Counted from the stretch's first letter, positions 1 through 7,832 are shown. The stretch: DNA of 29,353 bases from CAYTWW01 sp043801855 (GCA_043801855.1 JAZDLQ010000058.1:1-29353); one strand, 5' to 3'. Made by a program: numbers and translations. The notes: generated from the letters alone by a model not told the origin.

Positions 1-287
1 TTGCTACTCACAATTCCATCAGCATCAATAAAGCACAATATCTTTCCTTTTGCCTTTTTTGCGCCAAAGTTTCTTGCTGAAGATATTCCCTGTTCTTTGC
101 ATAAGAAGACCTTTTTAGTGTATTGTTTTGCAATTTTTGATGTAGAATCTTTGCTGTTATTATCAATAACAATTAATTCAAAATCCTTAAACTGCTGATT
201 TTTTAGGCTGTTTAGACATTCTGTAATACACTTTTCTTCATTGTAGGCGGGAATTATTACACTAATTAAAGGAATATTGTTTTTCAT
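1..287 (-). CDS. Family 2 glycosyltransferase, N-terminal part (runs off left edge)
   Basis: The minus strand reads open from an ATG at 287 to the window edge, giving the first 95 residues. The chain starts MKNNIPLISVIIPAYNEEKC, the usual GT-A beginning of GT2 enzymes. It has a DNNSKDST segment at 42-49 where GT2 proteins bind the nucleotide, and a DAD (DXD-type metal/sugar-nucleotide) motif at 88-90. Family members move a sugar from a nucleotide or dolichol carrier to lipid, glycan or protein; the acceptor cannot be told here. A TATA-like box on the minus strand centred near 314 is 27 bases from the ATG, so the mRNA is probably leaderless. The gene is divergent from the pilin-like run, which suggests but does not prove a role in decorating those surface proteins. 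Confidence 0.9.
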   Translation of the reverse strand, partial: MKNNIPLISVIIPAYNEEKCITECLNSLKNQQFKDFELIVIDNNSKDSTSKIAKQYTKKVFLCKEQGISSARNFGAKKAKGKILCFIDADGIVSS

Positions 288-308
288 AAAATCTAGACAA
301 AATCATTT

Positions 309-319
309 CTATTTAAAAT
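309..319 (-). promoter_or_regulatory. TATA-like box of the glycosyltransferase gene
   Basis: The minus strand reads ATTTTAAATAG here. Its centre is about 27 bases upstream of the ATG at 287, so transcription would begin at or next to the start codon (leaderless). Confidence 0.45.
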
Positions 320-370
320 TTGTTAATGCTTGGCACTATGGAAAGAAATAGAGGAAAAAAATTCGAAATA

Positions 371-378
371 TTTATAAA
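371..378 (+). promoter_or_regulatory. TATA box and ribosome site opening the pilin-like gene run
   Basis: TTTATAAA, preceded by a purine-containing BRE-like stretch, lies about 26 bases before a predicted start near 400. A Shine-Dalgarno site GAGGTG at 407-412 then precedes the ATG at 420. No comparably clear promoter was found inside the run up to 10030, so this one may drive all 13 genes. Confidence 0.55.
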
Positions 379-419
379 CTATACTGCTAACTACTAGGCT
401 ATATAAGAGGTGTTATTAA

Positions 420-689
420 ATGAGAAGAAAAGCCCAATCTTTATCTATGAATACAATTATTGTTGCAGCACTTGCTCTACTTGTGCTAATAATAATAGCG
501 CTGATTTTTACAGGAAGAATAAAAATAACTAGAGAAGGAATTGACAACTGTGGCAACAACGGCGGAAGATGCGTTTCAAATGAAAGAACAGGAATTACAG
601 GGCCATATAGAGAATGTTCTGGCTCTTATGACAAGGTAATAATAGGAAAATGCCCTAATGAAGACCAGATCTGCTGCCTTACAACATAA
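420..689 (+). CDS. Small pilin-like membrane protein with six-cysteine domain (copy 1)
   Basis: An 89-residue protein. The N-terminus MRRKAQSLSMN is followed by a hydrophobic helix (about 12-31) and then a short soluble tail. The R-K-A / Q junction fits the archaeal class III (PibD/EppA-type) signal pattern of a basic residue plus Gly/Ala before the hydrophobic core; processing is an inference. The tail has six cysteines (C44, C51, C66, C78, C85, C86), enough for three disulfides, with a C-x6-C ... C-x11-C-x6-CC spacing. It is the first gene of the run, with a GAGGTG Shine-Dalgarno site. The next gene is a diverged copy starting five bases after its stop. I know no characterised homologue; a major or minor filament subunit is the best guess. 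Confidence 0.8.
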   Translation: MRRKAQSLSMNTIIVAALALLVLIIIALIFTGRIKITREGIDNCGNNGGRCVSNERTGITGPYRECSGSYDKVIIGKCPNEDQICCLTT

Positions 690-694
690 TAAAA

Positions 695-937
695 ATGAAA
701 AAATCACAGAGCATGCCTCTTAATGTTGTAGTTGTTGCTGCATTAATACTTTTGACTCTAATAGTTGTTGTTGTTTTTTTTTCAGGTAGATTTAAAATTC
801 TTGCTGCAACATCAAAAAGCTGTGAAACCCAACAGGGAGAATGTAGATCTTCCTGCCTAGAGGGTGAAACAAACATAGGAGGCACAAGCTGTGATGGCAC
901 ATCAACCCCAAAATGCTGCATTAAGGTTTTTACATAG
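695..937 (+). CDS. Small pilin-like membrane protein with six-cysteine domain (copy 2)
   Basis: An 80-residue paralogue of the preceding gene. It starts MKKSQSMPLN, has a hydrophobic helix at about 11-30 ending in a shared F-x-GR-x-K motif, and a tail with C43, C50, C54, C66, C74 and C75. The pattern C-x6-C ... C-x11-C-x7-CC matches copy 1 although the other tail residues differ, so a common disulfide-bonded fold is likely. K-S precedes the hydrophobic core instead of K-A. It lies five bases after copy 1 and is probably co-transcribed. Function is unknown; an extracellular filament subunit is inferred. Confidence 0.8.
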   Translation: MKKSQSMPLNVVVVAALILLTLIVVVVFFSGRFKILAATSKSCETQQGECRSSCLEGETNIGGTSCDGTSTPKCCIKVFT

Positions 938-953
938 TTCTTTATACAAGAAG

Positions 954-1094
954 ATGAATAAAAGAGGGGACAGTGATATGGGTCTAGTTAACATGCCGCT
1001 TGGCCTAATACTTTTTCTAATCCTTATGGTTATTTTACTTGGCATTATCTTTTTTTACTTTAATAATTTAAGAGGTAAAATAAATGCCTACTAA
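954..1094 (+). CDS. 46-residue pilin-like membrane peptide
   Basis: The ATG at 954 gives MNKRGDSDMGLVNMP followed by one hydrophobic helix (about 16-36) and a short basic end. An upstream in-frame ATG at 891 would add 21 polar residues that overlap the previous gene, so I prefer 954: it puts the K-R-G motif at residues 3-5, as in the neighbours. The product is almost only signal/anchor, like a minimal pilin lacking a head. Its last 11 bases overlap the next start at 1084, which supports translational coupling. Function is unknown. Confidence 0.65.
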   Translation: MNKRGDSDMGLVNMPLGLILFLILMVILLGIIFFYFNNLRGKINAY

Positions 1095-2043
1095 ACTAAA
1101 CTTCTTTAAATCAAAGAGAGCTACTGATGATGCGCTTTTAAATCTTCTTAGAGTAATCATTATAGCAATAATAGTCTTAGCTATAATGATATTTGTTGTC
1201 TATAAAATAGTATTAGCAAGCAATAAGTGCTTTAATAAAAATACGTGCATGGCATCAGTTATTGCAAACTCAAAAGCAAGAATTCCTCTAGTAAATAATG
1301 AGATGGTTCCTATAAACTGTCCAACACGATATCTTGTATTTGATGAAGAAGGATATACTGAAGAAGTAGCAAATTGCAATGATAACAAGCCCAAAAGAAT
1401 TCAGACTTTTAAGGATAAAGATGATAATAAATGTTCAAGATATAATATAAATTCAGAAGAATTTGCAAAGTGCTACTTTCCTAAGATGAATAAGGCCGTT
1501 GCAGACGCAATAACAGATTGCTGGGACCAATTTGGCGCAGGGTATCTTAACGTTTTTTCATCATACACTTCTGCAAGGCAATGCGTCGTCTGCTCTGTGA
1601 TTGAGTTTTCACAGGAATTAGTTAAAGAGTTTGGAGATGAAGAAATATGCATGAGATTTATCTCATATGAAAACGAGCCTGAAACTTACAGAAAGCTTTG
1701 CCTTGATGAGTATATGAGAACTACTCTTCCTGACCAGCACGATATTACATACTACGAATATGCAACAGATGTTGCTGATGGATTTGCACCACCTTATTAT
1801 GATGTTGATATGAGTAGTTCGTATGCGATTATATTTAGCGCATGGAATGAAAATAATATAAAATCAACTGCAAGTGACCTTTGGGGCTATATAGAAAATA
1901 ACCATGACCCTAAATATGACTGGCTACTAGGAAGCAAATCAGTAGGAGATAAAGAAAATATTAAGTATGTGAATACTTTACAATTTGTACCACAGGAATA
2001 CGTTGTTGATTATTGCGATACATTAGAAACAACTACAGGATGA
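1084..2043 (+). CDS. Membrane-anchored cysteine-rich pilin-like protein (319 aa)
   Basis: The chain has a short basic N-terminus with a KRA / TDDALL junction (residues 11-18), a hydrophobic helix at about 23-44 and a large outer domain. About twelve cysteines are present (C49, C55, C79, C98, C117, C130, C146, C167, C170, C189, C206 and one near the C-terminus). A DCWDQFGAG stretch followed by CVVC (167-170) is its most distinctive region. The length and single N-terminal helix resemble minor pilins or pseudopilins rather than enzymes, and no catalytic motif was recognised. It overlaps the preceding gene by 11 bases and is followed after six bases by a 44-residue membrane peptide. Function is unknown. 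Confidence 0.8.
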   Translation: MPTKLNFFKSKRATDDALLNLLRVIIIAIIVLAIMIFVVYKIVLASNKCFNKNTCMASVIANSKARIPLVNNEMVPINCPTRYLVFDEEGYTEEVANCNDNKPKRIQTFKDKDDNKCSRYNINSEEFAKCYFPKMNKAVADAITDCWDQFGAGYLNVFSSYTSARQCVVCSVIEFSQELVKEFGDEEICMRFISYENEPETYRKLCLDEYMRTTLPDQHDITYYEYATDVADGFAPPYYDVDMSSSYAIIFSAWNENNIKSTASDLWGYIENNHDPKYDWLLGSKSVGDKENIKYVNTLQFVPQEYVVDYCDTLETTTG

Positions 2044-2049
2044 ATAAAA

Positions 2050-2184
2050 ATGGAAATAAGACTTGTATATTTACTAATTGCATTGGTTTTTGCAATGATA
2101 ATAGGAATACTCGTGATATATTTTGCTTTGAACCCAATAAATTCTACAATAGCATGGATAGGAGATACACATTTACTAACCTAA
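2050..2184 (+). CDS. 44-residue membrane peptide
   Basis: An ATG at 2050 opens a 44-codon frame closing at 2182-2184, with the next ATG at 2186 only one base later. The peptide starts MEIRLVYLLIALVFAMIIGI, one transmembrane helix, followed by a polar tail of about 17 residues ending THLLT. It fills an otherwise unexplained 142-base gap in a tightly packed run, which favours a real gene. Unlike its neighbours it lacks a K/R-G/A motif before the helix, so it is more likely a plain anchor than a processed pilin. Function is unknown. Confidence 0.6.
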   Translation: MEIRLVYLLIALVFAMIIGILVIYFALNPINSTIAWIGDTHLLT

Positions 2185-2185
2185 G

Positions 2186-5100
2186 ATGAAATCTTCAAAT
2201 TTAGCTCTAATTAAAGTAATACAGCTCGTTCTAATGCTGCTAACTCTGGCTGCTGTTCTATTTTTCTTTTATAAATTCATGCCTTCTAGCATTGATGCTT
2301 TACGCGGACTTACCAATGTAAGCAGATTTGATGACAGAATTGTTGCAAGATACACTGAATCTATGCTTGAAGATAAGGTTGCTGCTGATTCAATGAAGGC
2401 ACTGCTTTACAGCGTAAACCGGCTTGCCTGGTTTGATACACATTATGGAAAAAGATATTCCTCTGGAACAGCAGTTAATATTGGTGAAGAGCTAAATAAG
2501 GATTATACAGTTACTTCAAGTAGCGGAACAACAAGTGTTGGCTCATTAAATAGCTATAGAAGAAGCTATGGAAGCACAGGTGTAACACCAACAATAATGG
2601 ATATGGCAGTTATTTATTATACAGGTGAAAAAAAAGAAATAAGCAGGCAAATTGCAAAAAACATTCTTGAATGCTTTGCAATGTACAAAGATAATGCTGA
2701 AAATAATGTCAGATGCTTTGCCGGAGATTTTTCTTATATTGGTGATGCAGAGGTTACTGAAGCAGATATTAAAGCTGGATTTGAAGACTTAAAAAAAGAC
2801 AAAGCAATGTGTGATAATGAATGCATAAAAATACTAAATGAAGTGACAGAAACAAATATAATTAAATGGACTCCTAACTGGGCATTTTCTCTTCAGGGAG
2901 GAAAAATTACAAAGCAAAACAGTGTAAATAACGCGCTTCCTGTAAGGATTTGCGCTGAAGATGGCAGCGGAGGAAAATATGATTTTGGCGGTTCATGGAG
3001 TGATTTTTGGAATCAAGACAAGATATACATAACAACAAACATAGATTTATGCAAGACACCAACTGATGCAATGCAGCTTGGGTTTTTTATTAAAGATTTT
3101 AATCTTCCTGATTATGAAAGAAGCGGAAGTTTTAGTGTTGCTGGCGCAGTTCAATGGCTTACAAATTCTTATGGTGACCCAAAATATGTTACGTACTATG
3201 AAAAATTCCCTGAAGGAGAAGATGCAGCATGGGCATCGAGTGGAATGGATAATTTATTTACCTTTGCAGGCTCTGTTCTTGGCTGCAGGATTCTTGGTAA
3301 ATTTGTTTATAAAATAATGGGCAAAAATCCAATTGGCCTTGGTGTTGCCAAATTTTTGGAAGTAACAAAAGCCGATAGGTATGTATGCACGTTCTTTGGA
3401 GTTGTAGTTACAAGAGTTAAGCAGGCTGTTGATAACCCGAATTTTATTGCTGCAATGGCAACTGCTGTTGAAGAAACACTGGACTCACTAACTGAAAGCT
3501 TAATTGGCTTCATTAAGGAAATTAAGTTTCTATTTACAGGAGAAAACATTGAATCTTTTAAGAAAAGTAAGCATCCGGAAGACGTGAGAAACTATCTTGT
3601 TGTAAAATATGGCGTAAATGAGTTTATTGCAGGTTATTATACAAAAATAGTATCTGAAATATCAGATGGTACTACAAATTATGAGGAGTATGAAGAAATC
3701 TACATTTCTGTATTTAAAGATACAATTGAGGAATACATGGGATATAAAGTAAACCCTGATTTTACAATCACTAATCCAAATGTACTTAAAAATGACAAGC
3801 TTGATACAGTTTTTGAGAATGAGTTACTGAAAAGATTTAAGGATAAAACAAAACAGGACAAGCTTTCTGAAACAGTGGTTAACAGGATTAAGATCTTTTG
3901 TGAAAATAACCTAAGGGATTATTTTTGGATACAGCGGGCAGCAGAAGAGACTAATGATGAAATAATGAGTATTTACTTAGACAATGATGAAGATAGGACA
4001 GCTAAGATTAAGAGCATTATACTTGAAAATAAAAAAACAGAGCAATTATCAACAAGAGACAAAAAAGAGCTTTACAGAAAAATATATATTGCTGAAAAAA
4101 TGGCAATTGAAGAGCAGAAAATAAATAGCTTAATTTACTCTAGTTTGGGTTATACTACAAGTTCTACTCCTTCTGAAATAGAGCTTAATACAGCAATAGA
4201 AAAACTGGCATCAGGCGTTTTATTAGAAGAATTTACTCAGAATGCAAAAGAAAAATCAAGCCCAGAAATAAGTGATTTAAGAGCGATTTTAGTAAAGGAG
4301 ATAGCGTTATATAAATTAAGAAAAAACAGCGAAACTGACAAGTTTGGATTTTTAGGAACAAATGCTTTTGGTATAAAAATGCCATATAAATCAGTAGTTC
4401 CTTTGAGTGATAAATTTACAAAGAACTGGGTTTGGCCAGATGATAAAGATTTGTATTTGGATTATTTTGGCCATTATGGAGGCTATTCTGAAGAAAAAGA
4501 CGCAGACAAGGACTCTTATTCAAGTGAACGGTATTTTGGTGTTGTCCCTGAGGTTAATCGTTATTTTATTTCATTAAGAAGGGACCAGGTAGGATTCTTA
4601 AACGGATTTTTCTCGCAGCCAAATACAAGGTTTCATTTAGTTAGTCCATGCAAGGCAAATCTATTAATCAGAGTAACAAACTGTGAATGTTATGGCCAGG
4701 CTTCAGAGGACACAATTTTTAGAAATGTTCCTGACAGCCTAAAGGAAGTATTCGGATATCCTGTACTTTATGAGACAGGAGAATATAATGATTATTACAA
4801 AACCAATGTTAAGAATTTTGACGGTGTAAACCCTATGCTATTTATGATAGATAAAAATACAGGAGAATTGATAAAAGAGTGCCCTGGTAAAAATTTTGGA
4901 AATTATCTGCCATGGAATGCAAATCCGAATTATATGCCACTTTGCATTGAAGTTAACCCAATACTAGATGCCGATACAGATCCTAATTATTGCTATAGGG
5001 GCTATGAACCAGTTGTATTCCAAGGAGCGCACTTCCTTGCTGTATGGGGAGCACCAATAGCAGGTGCAGTAATAGGAGCAACAGGAGATACTGCAGCAGC

Positions 5101-5248
5101 AGGAACAACTCTTGGAGCAGCAACTCTTTCAGGATTTACAACAGGTGCAACAATAGGCGGGCTTATTGATTTTTTTATAGTAGATGCTATTGAAGCAGGT
5201 TGTTTCAGATGGCCAAAACACGGAGGAAACGCTGGCTTTTGCAAATAA
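2186..5248 (+). CDS. Large membrane-anchored surface protein (1020 aa), unknown
   Basis: The largest product of the run. One N-terminal hydrophobic helix (about 8-30) precedes a long soluble region. Residues about 354-415 are moderately hydrophobic and rich in Gly/Val. A helical, highly charged stretch (about 480-740) follows, then a region with several cysteines including N-C-E-C. Residues about 947-1004 form two Gly/Ala/Thr-rich hydrophobic segments, followed by a short end with cysteines (ending GNAGFCK). An N-terminal anchor with a C-terminal hydrophobic hairpin could mean two membrane contacts, or insertion into a partner membrane. No enzyme motif was recognised. By size and position it may be the central or tip component of the apparatus; that is inference. 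Confidence 0.8.
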   Translation: MKSSNLALIKVIQLVLMLLTLAAVLFFFYKFMPSSIDALRGLTNVSRFDDRIVARYTESMLEDKVAADSMKALLYSVNRLAWFDTHYGKRYSSGTAVNIGEELNKDYTVTSSSGTTSVGSLNSYRRSYGSTGVTPTIMDMAVIYYTGEKKEISRQIAKNILECFAMYKDNAENNVRCFAGDFSYIGDAEVTEADIKAGFEDLKKDKAMCDNECIKILNEVTETNIIKWTPNWAFSLQGGKITKQNSVNNALPVRICAEDGSGGKYDFGGSWSDFWNQDKIYITTNIDLCKTPTDAMQLGFFIKDFNLPDYERSGSFSVAGAVQWLTNSYGDPKYVTYYEKFPEGEDAAWASSGMDNLFTFAGSVLGCRILGKFVYKIMGKNPIGLGVAKFLEVTKADRYVCTFFGVVVTRVKQAVDNPNFIAAMATAVEETLDSLTESLIGFIKEIKFLFTGENIESFKKSKHPEDVRNYLVVKYGVNEFIAGYYTKIVSEISDGTTNYEEYEEIYISVFKDTIEEYMGYKVNPDFTITNPNVLKNDKLDTVFENELLKRFKDKTKQDKLSETVVNRIKIFCENNLRDYFWIQRAAEETNDEIMSIYLDNDEDRTAKIKSIILENKKTEQLSTRDKKELYRKIYIAEKMAIEEQKINSLIYSSLGYTTSSTPSEIELNTAIEKLASGVLLEEFTQNAKEKSSPEISDLRAILVKEIALYKLRKNSETDKFGFLGTNAFGIKMPYKSVVPLSDKFTKNWVWPDDKDLYLDYFGHYGGYSEEKDADKDSYSSERYFGVVPEVNRYFISLRRDQVGFLNGFFSQPNTRFHLVSPCKANLLIRVTNCECYGQASEDTIFRNVPDSLKEVFGYPVLYETGEYNDYYKTNVKNFDGVNPMLFMIDKNTGELIKECPGKNFGNYLPWNANPNYMPLCIEVNPILDADTDPNYCYRGYEPVVFQGAHFLAVWGAPIAGAVIGATGDTAAAGTTLGAATLSGFTTGATIGGLIDFFIVDAIEAGCFRWPKHGGNAGFCK

Positions 5249-5250
5249 AA

Positions 5251-6024
5251 ATGGAAGAAGAACAAATAAAAAAACTTAAAAAAATTGGACTATTTGCAGG
5301 TGTGATAATTATACTTATGATTCTTGCTATATTAATATCTTTTTTATTATTTACAACTAAAAAGCCGGATGAAACAAGTTACTATTTTAAGCCTGAGCCA
5401 AATACCTGGATTGAAGATAATACAATTATAAATATTACAGAAGGAAAAATAATAAATGTGAAAAAAGCAACAAAAGCGCAAGGCTATTATGACGGAAAAA
5501 AAGAAGAACTTTATTTTAATGAAAATGTTGTGCCTTTTTTTCCAGGAGGATATTACAAAGGTATTCCTTTTGAAAAAAGCTATATTGATCCGACTTTATT
5601 TATTAACATGACTGAGTTATACATACCAGGAAACACAGAAGAGGAGTTAATAAAAAAATATGCAAAAATCAGTATTGGAAATGAAATGGATCCATATGAT
5701 GGCATAATTAACGGGTTCATACTGGGTAAAATTGAGAATGAAACAGTTGTTTACTATATTTTTGTTGATGAGGACTGGAAAAATAACATGACTTTTACAA
5801 ATATATTATGGTCAAGTAATCTGAAAAACGCTGATGCAACTAGTATAAGGCAATTTGATTTTTCAAATGGCCAGGATGGCATTTATTATGATAAAATTGA
5901 TAATTTTGGAAACTGGTTTTTTGGCAAGAGAAAAGGAGGAATTTTTGTTGGCGAAATAACCCTTGACACATTAAAAATAACTGATCCTAATGAGTTAAAC
6001 GTAACTATTATTTACATACAATAA
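5251..6024 (+). CDS. Membrane-anchored protein with many N-glycosylation sequons (257 aa)
   Basis: I chose the ATG at 5251, two bases after the upstream stop, giving MEEEQIKKLKKIGLF and a hydrophobic helix at about 13-35. The frame stays open back to 5200, but that start would overlap the previous gene by 49 bases. The outer domain has no cysteine cluster. It carries five N-x-S/T sequons (NIT, NMT, NET, NMT, NVT), a high density consistent with an N-glycosylated surface domain. The predicted content is mainly beta. It lies between the 1020-residue protein and another small pilin-like gene, and looks like a structural member of the same apparatus. No homologue recognised. Confidence 0.75.
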   Translation: MEEEQIKKLKKIGLFAGVIIILMILAILISFLLFTTKKPDETSYYFKPEPNTWIEDNTIINITEGKIINVKKATKAQGYYDGKKEELYFNENVVPFFPGGYYKGIPFEKSYIDPTLFINMTELYIPGNTEEELIKKYAKISIGNEMDPYDGIINGFILGKIENETVVYYIFVDEDWKNNMTFTNILWSSNLKNADATSIRQFDFSNGQDGIYYDKIDNFGNWFFGKRKGGIFVGEITLDTLKITDPNELNVTIIYIQ

Positions 6025-6046
6025 CAAAGAAGAAGAAGGTGGGAAG

Positions 6047-6316
6047 ATGAAACTATTAAAAGATAAAAAAGGAATTCATATATCTTGGGAACTAGTTATA
6101 GGTCTTGCAATTGGTGTAATTGTAATGATATTTGCTATTAGTTTTTTGCTTAGAGGAGGAGGAGCAGGTACTACAGAAACTGCAAAAGTACAAAAGAGCA
6201 CATCAACTCTTGTAGATAAAGCAACTGACCAGATGAACGATATAAACAATCCAGACGCAACAACAGCAAGCCATACTAAGCTGCCCAGAATTGCTAAATC
6301 ATTTAATTTTAGGTAA
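6047..6316 (+). CDS. Pilin-like protein with KKG signal motif (89 aa)
   Basis: Starts MKLLKDKKGIHISWELVIGL. The KKG / IHISWE junction closely resembles archaeal class III signal peptides, which are cut after Gly and often have Glu near +5 or +6. A hydrophobic helix (about 15-35) is followed by GGGAG and a polar Thr/Asp/Asn-rich tail without cysteines. A strong purine-rich Shine-Dalgarno site (GGTGGG, about 6039-6043) lies just before the ATG, suggesting high translation as for a major subunit. The small size and simple tail fit a filament pilin; no export or assembly gene is adjacent. Confidence 0.75.
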   Translation: MKLLKDKKGIHISWELVIGLAIGVIVMIFAISFLLRGGGAGTTETAKVQKSTSTLVDKATDQMNDINNPDATTASHTKLPRIAKSFNFR

Positions 6317-6323
6317 ATAAAGC

Positions 6324-6806
6324 ATGGGTCTTTACAGTAAAAAGGCAATGGAAAAAGAAGTACTTAACTTGCTTATTGCATTAATTATTTTTGTTCCGCT
6401 GTTATTGCTTTTTCTTCATACTTGCTCAACTACAGTTAAATTAATAATTGAAAAGCCACAGGCCGGGACAGAAAAGTCATTTGAAAGGCTTGTCCTTGAG
6501 GTTGGAAGAATTGAAGAGGATGAAAAAATTATTCCACTATACGTTGACAAAAACAACAAAATTATAGGCTATGATCGTGATTTAGCAAAAAAGCCAAAGG
6601 GATGTGACCAAAACTCATGCTTGTGTTTATGCTCTAATGATCTTGGTTGCGCTGATAAGGGAATTATCAAATGCAAACCATTAGATGAAAAAATAAGATT
6701 TTTAGGTGATTTTAGCGTAGGCCCTGAAACTAATCTTCTTAACTATAAGCTTAAAAAAGCGACAACACCGCAGGGAAAAGTAATCAGCATTGAAAAGGCT
6801 TATTAG
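6324..6806 (+). CDS. Pilin-like protein with CLCLC cysteine cluster (160 aa)
   Basis: Residues 6-10 are KKAME, followed by a hydrophobic helix at about 15-33. The outer domain has a compact cysteine group (C94, C99, C101, C103, C109, C117) with the motif SCLCLCSNDLGC, plus C34 at the helix end. Such dense spacing could form disulfides or bind a metal; the sequence cannot decide, but the run's other outer domains favour disulfides. It starts seven bases after the previous stop. Function unknown; a minor pilin-like component is inferred. Confidence 0.75.
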   Translation: MGLYSKKAMEKEVLNLLIALIIFVPLLLLFLHTCSTTVKLIIEKPQAGTEKSFERLVLEVGRIEEDEKIIPLYVDKNNKIIGYDRDLAKKPKGCDQNSCLCLCSNDLGCADKGIIKCKPLDEKIRFLGDFSVGPETNLLNYKLKKATTPQGKVISIEKAY

Positions 6807-6856
6807 TCTAAAACCAGGCGATTAAAATAATAATAAATAAAAAAGGACAAGAAAGC

Positions 6857-7303
6857 ATGATATTATTTACCTTGCTTGACTTAATACTTATTATTGTTGT
6901 TGTATTTTCTTTTTTTGGCGAGATATGGCTAATATCCAAAAGTACATGGTTTGAGAAAAGATATTTGGCTAAAGATATATCAATTCTTACTGATGCGATT
7001 TATGCCTCTCCAAATGACCTAGAGATATTATACCCTGAAAACACATTTACTTTTACTGTGTTATTTGAAAAAAATAAAGTTACTATCTTAGATAGAAAAG
7101 ATAAGGAAACACTTTCGCAGACAGGAATATTAAATTATTTTACAGAGGATGAAAATATTAAGTTTATCTATAAGGAATTAAACCCTGGAAAAGCAACAAA
7201 TTTATTAAAAATTATGGACACTCAAAATAAAAAAAATCTGGTACCTATTGTTTTTACAAAAAAATCTGATGAGATAGAGCCAAAACTACTGGTTCTAAGA
7301 TAA
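6857..7303 (+). CDS. Pilin-like membrane protein (148 aa from ATG; probably starts upstream)
   Basis: The first ATG at 6857 gives MILFTLLDLILIIVVVF, a helix with no basic flank, unlike its neighbours. The same frame is open upstream to a stop at 6809-6811 and reads I-N-K-K-G-Q-E-S-M. If translation begins at the ATA at 6833 (or another ATA/ATT nearby), the product begins as a textbook class III signal (NKKG / QES) of 156 residues. A weak Shine-Dalgarno-like AGGCGAT lies about 10 bases before 6833. The soluble part (about 25-148) is a small mixed alpha/beta domain without cysteines. It is followed after one base by the next gene. Function unknown. Confidence 0.7.
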   Translation: MILFTLLDLILIIVVVFSFFGEIWLISKSTWFEKRYLAKDISILTDAIYASPNDLEILYPENTFTFTVLFEKNKVTILDRKDKETLSQTGILNYFTEDENIKFIYKELNPGKATNLLKIMDTQNKKNLVPIVFTKKSDEIEPKLLVLR

Positions 7304-7304
7304 C

Positions 7305-7832
7305 ATGAATAAAAGAGCAAGCAGCAATGATTCTTTTAACATACTAAATTATACTCTACGAATTATTTTTATAGGTGTACTAATGGTTACATTTTATGTA
7401 TTTTTTACTGCATTATTTACGTTTAATCTGGAGTCGCAAAACGTTGTAAACAAAGTATTTGAAAAAAGATTTTTGTATTCAGATACGCTTTTTGTATATA
7501 AAAATGACGCAATAGGCAGAGTATATCCTGGTATAATAGATATCAAAAAATTTGACGAGCAGCATATAAATGAAGCGTTTGTTTTTGAAAAAAGTTATAT
7601 TGCCGCAAAATGTACATTAAAAAATTCAAGAACAAATGAAAAAAAGGAACTATACTTAAATAAAAAATGGTTTGATCGATGGTACCCTTACACTGCCTTT
7701 GAAGAATATGACAAGTATACACTTAGAAGATTTGTCCTTATAGAAAATGAAGGAAAATTTGACAGCGGACTTCTTGAAATTGAAGTTGTATACAGCAATC
7801 CAGGCACAGAGAAAACAGAGGTGCTTAAATGA
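7305..7832 (+). CDS. Pilin-like membrane-anchored protein (175 aa)
   Basis: Begins MNKRASSNDSFNILNYTLRI, with a KRA / SSND junction and then a hydrophobic helix (about 18-41). The outer domain is rich in Lys, Tyr and Phe, has one cysteine and no motif I recognise. Size and layout match the flanking 148- and 158-residue proteins, so the three may be diverged minor pilin-like subunits. Its start is one base after the previous stop and its end overlaps the next start by four bases (ATGA). Confidence 0.75.
   Translation: MNKRASSNDSFNILNYTLRIIFIGVLMVTFYVFFTALFTFNLESQNVVNKVFEKRFLYSDTLFVYKNDAIGRVYPGIIDIKKFDEQHINEAFVFEKSYIAAKCTLKNSRTNEKKELYLNKKWFDRWYPYTAFEEYDKYTLRRFVLIENEGKFDSGLLEIEVVYSNPGTEKTEVLK

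Noticed and set aside
1..198. Plus-strand 65-residue open frame at the left edge
   Set aside because: It is antisense to the clearly recognisable GT2 coding sequence on the minus strand.
5002..5265. Minus-strand Ala/Pro-rich frame
   Set aside because: It is the complement of the Gly/Ala/Thr-rich hydrophobic tail of the 1020-residue protein, and its composition is explained by that.
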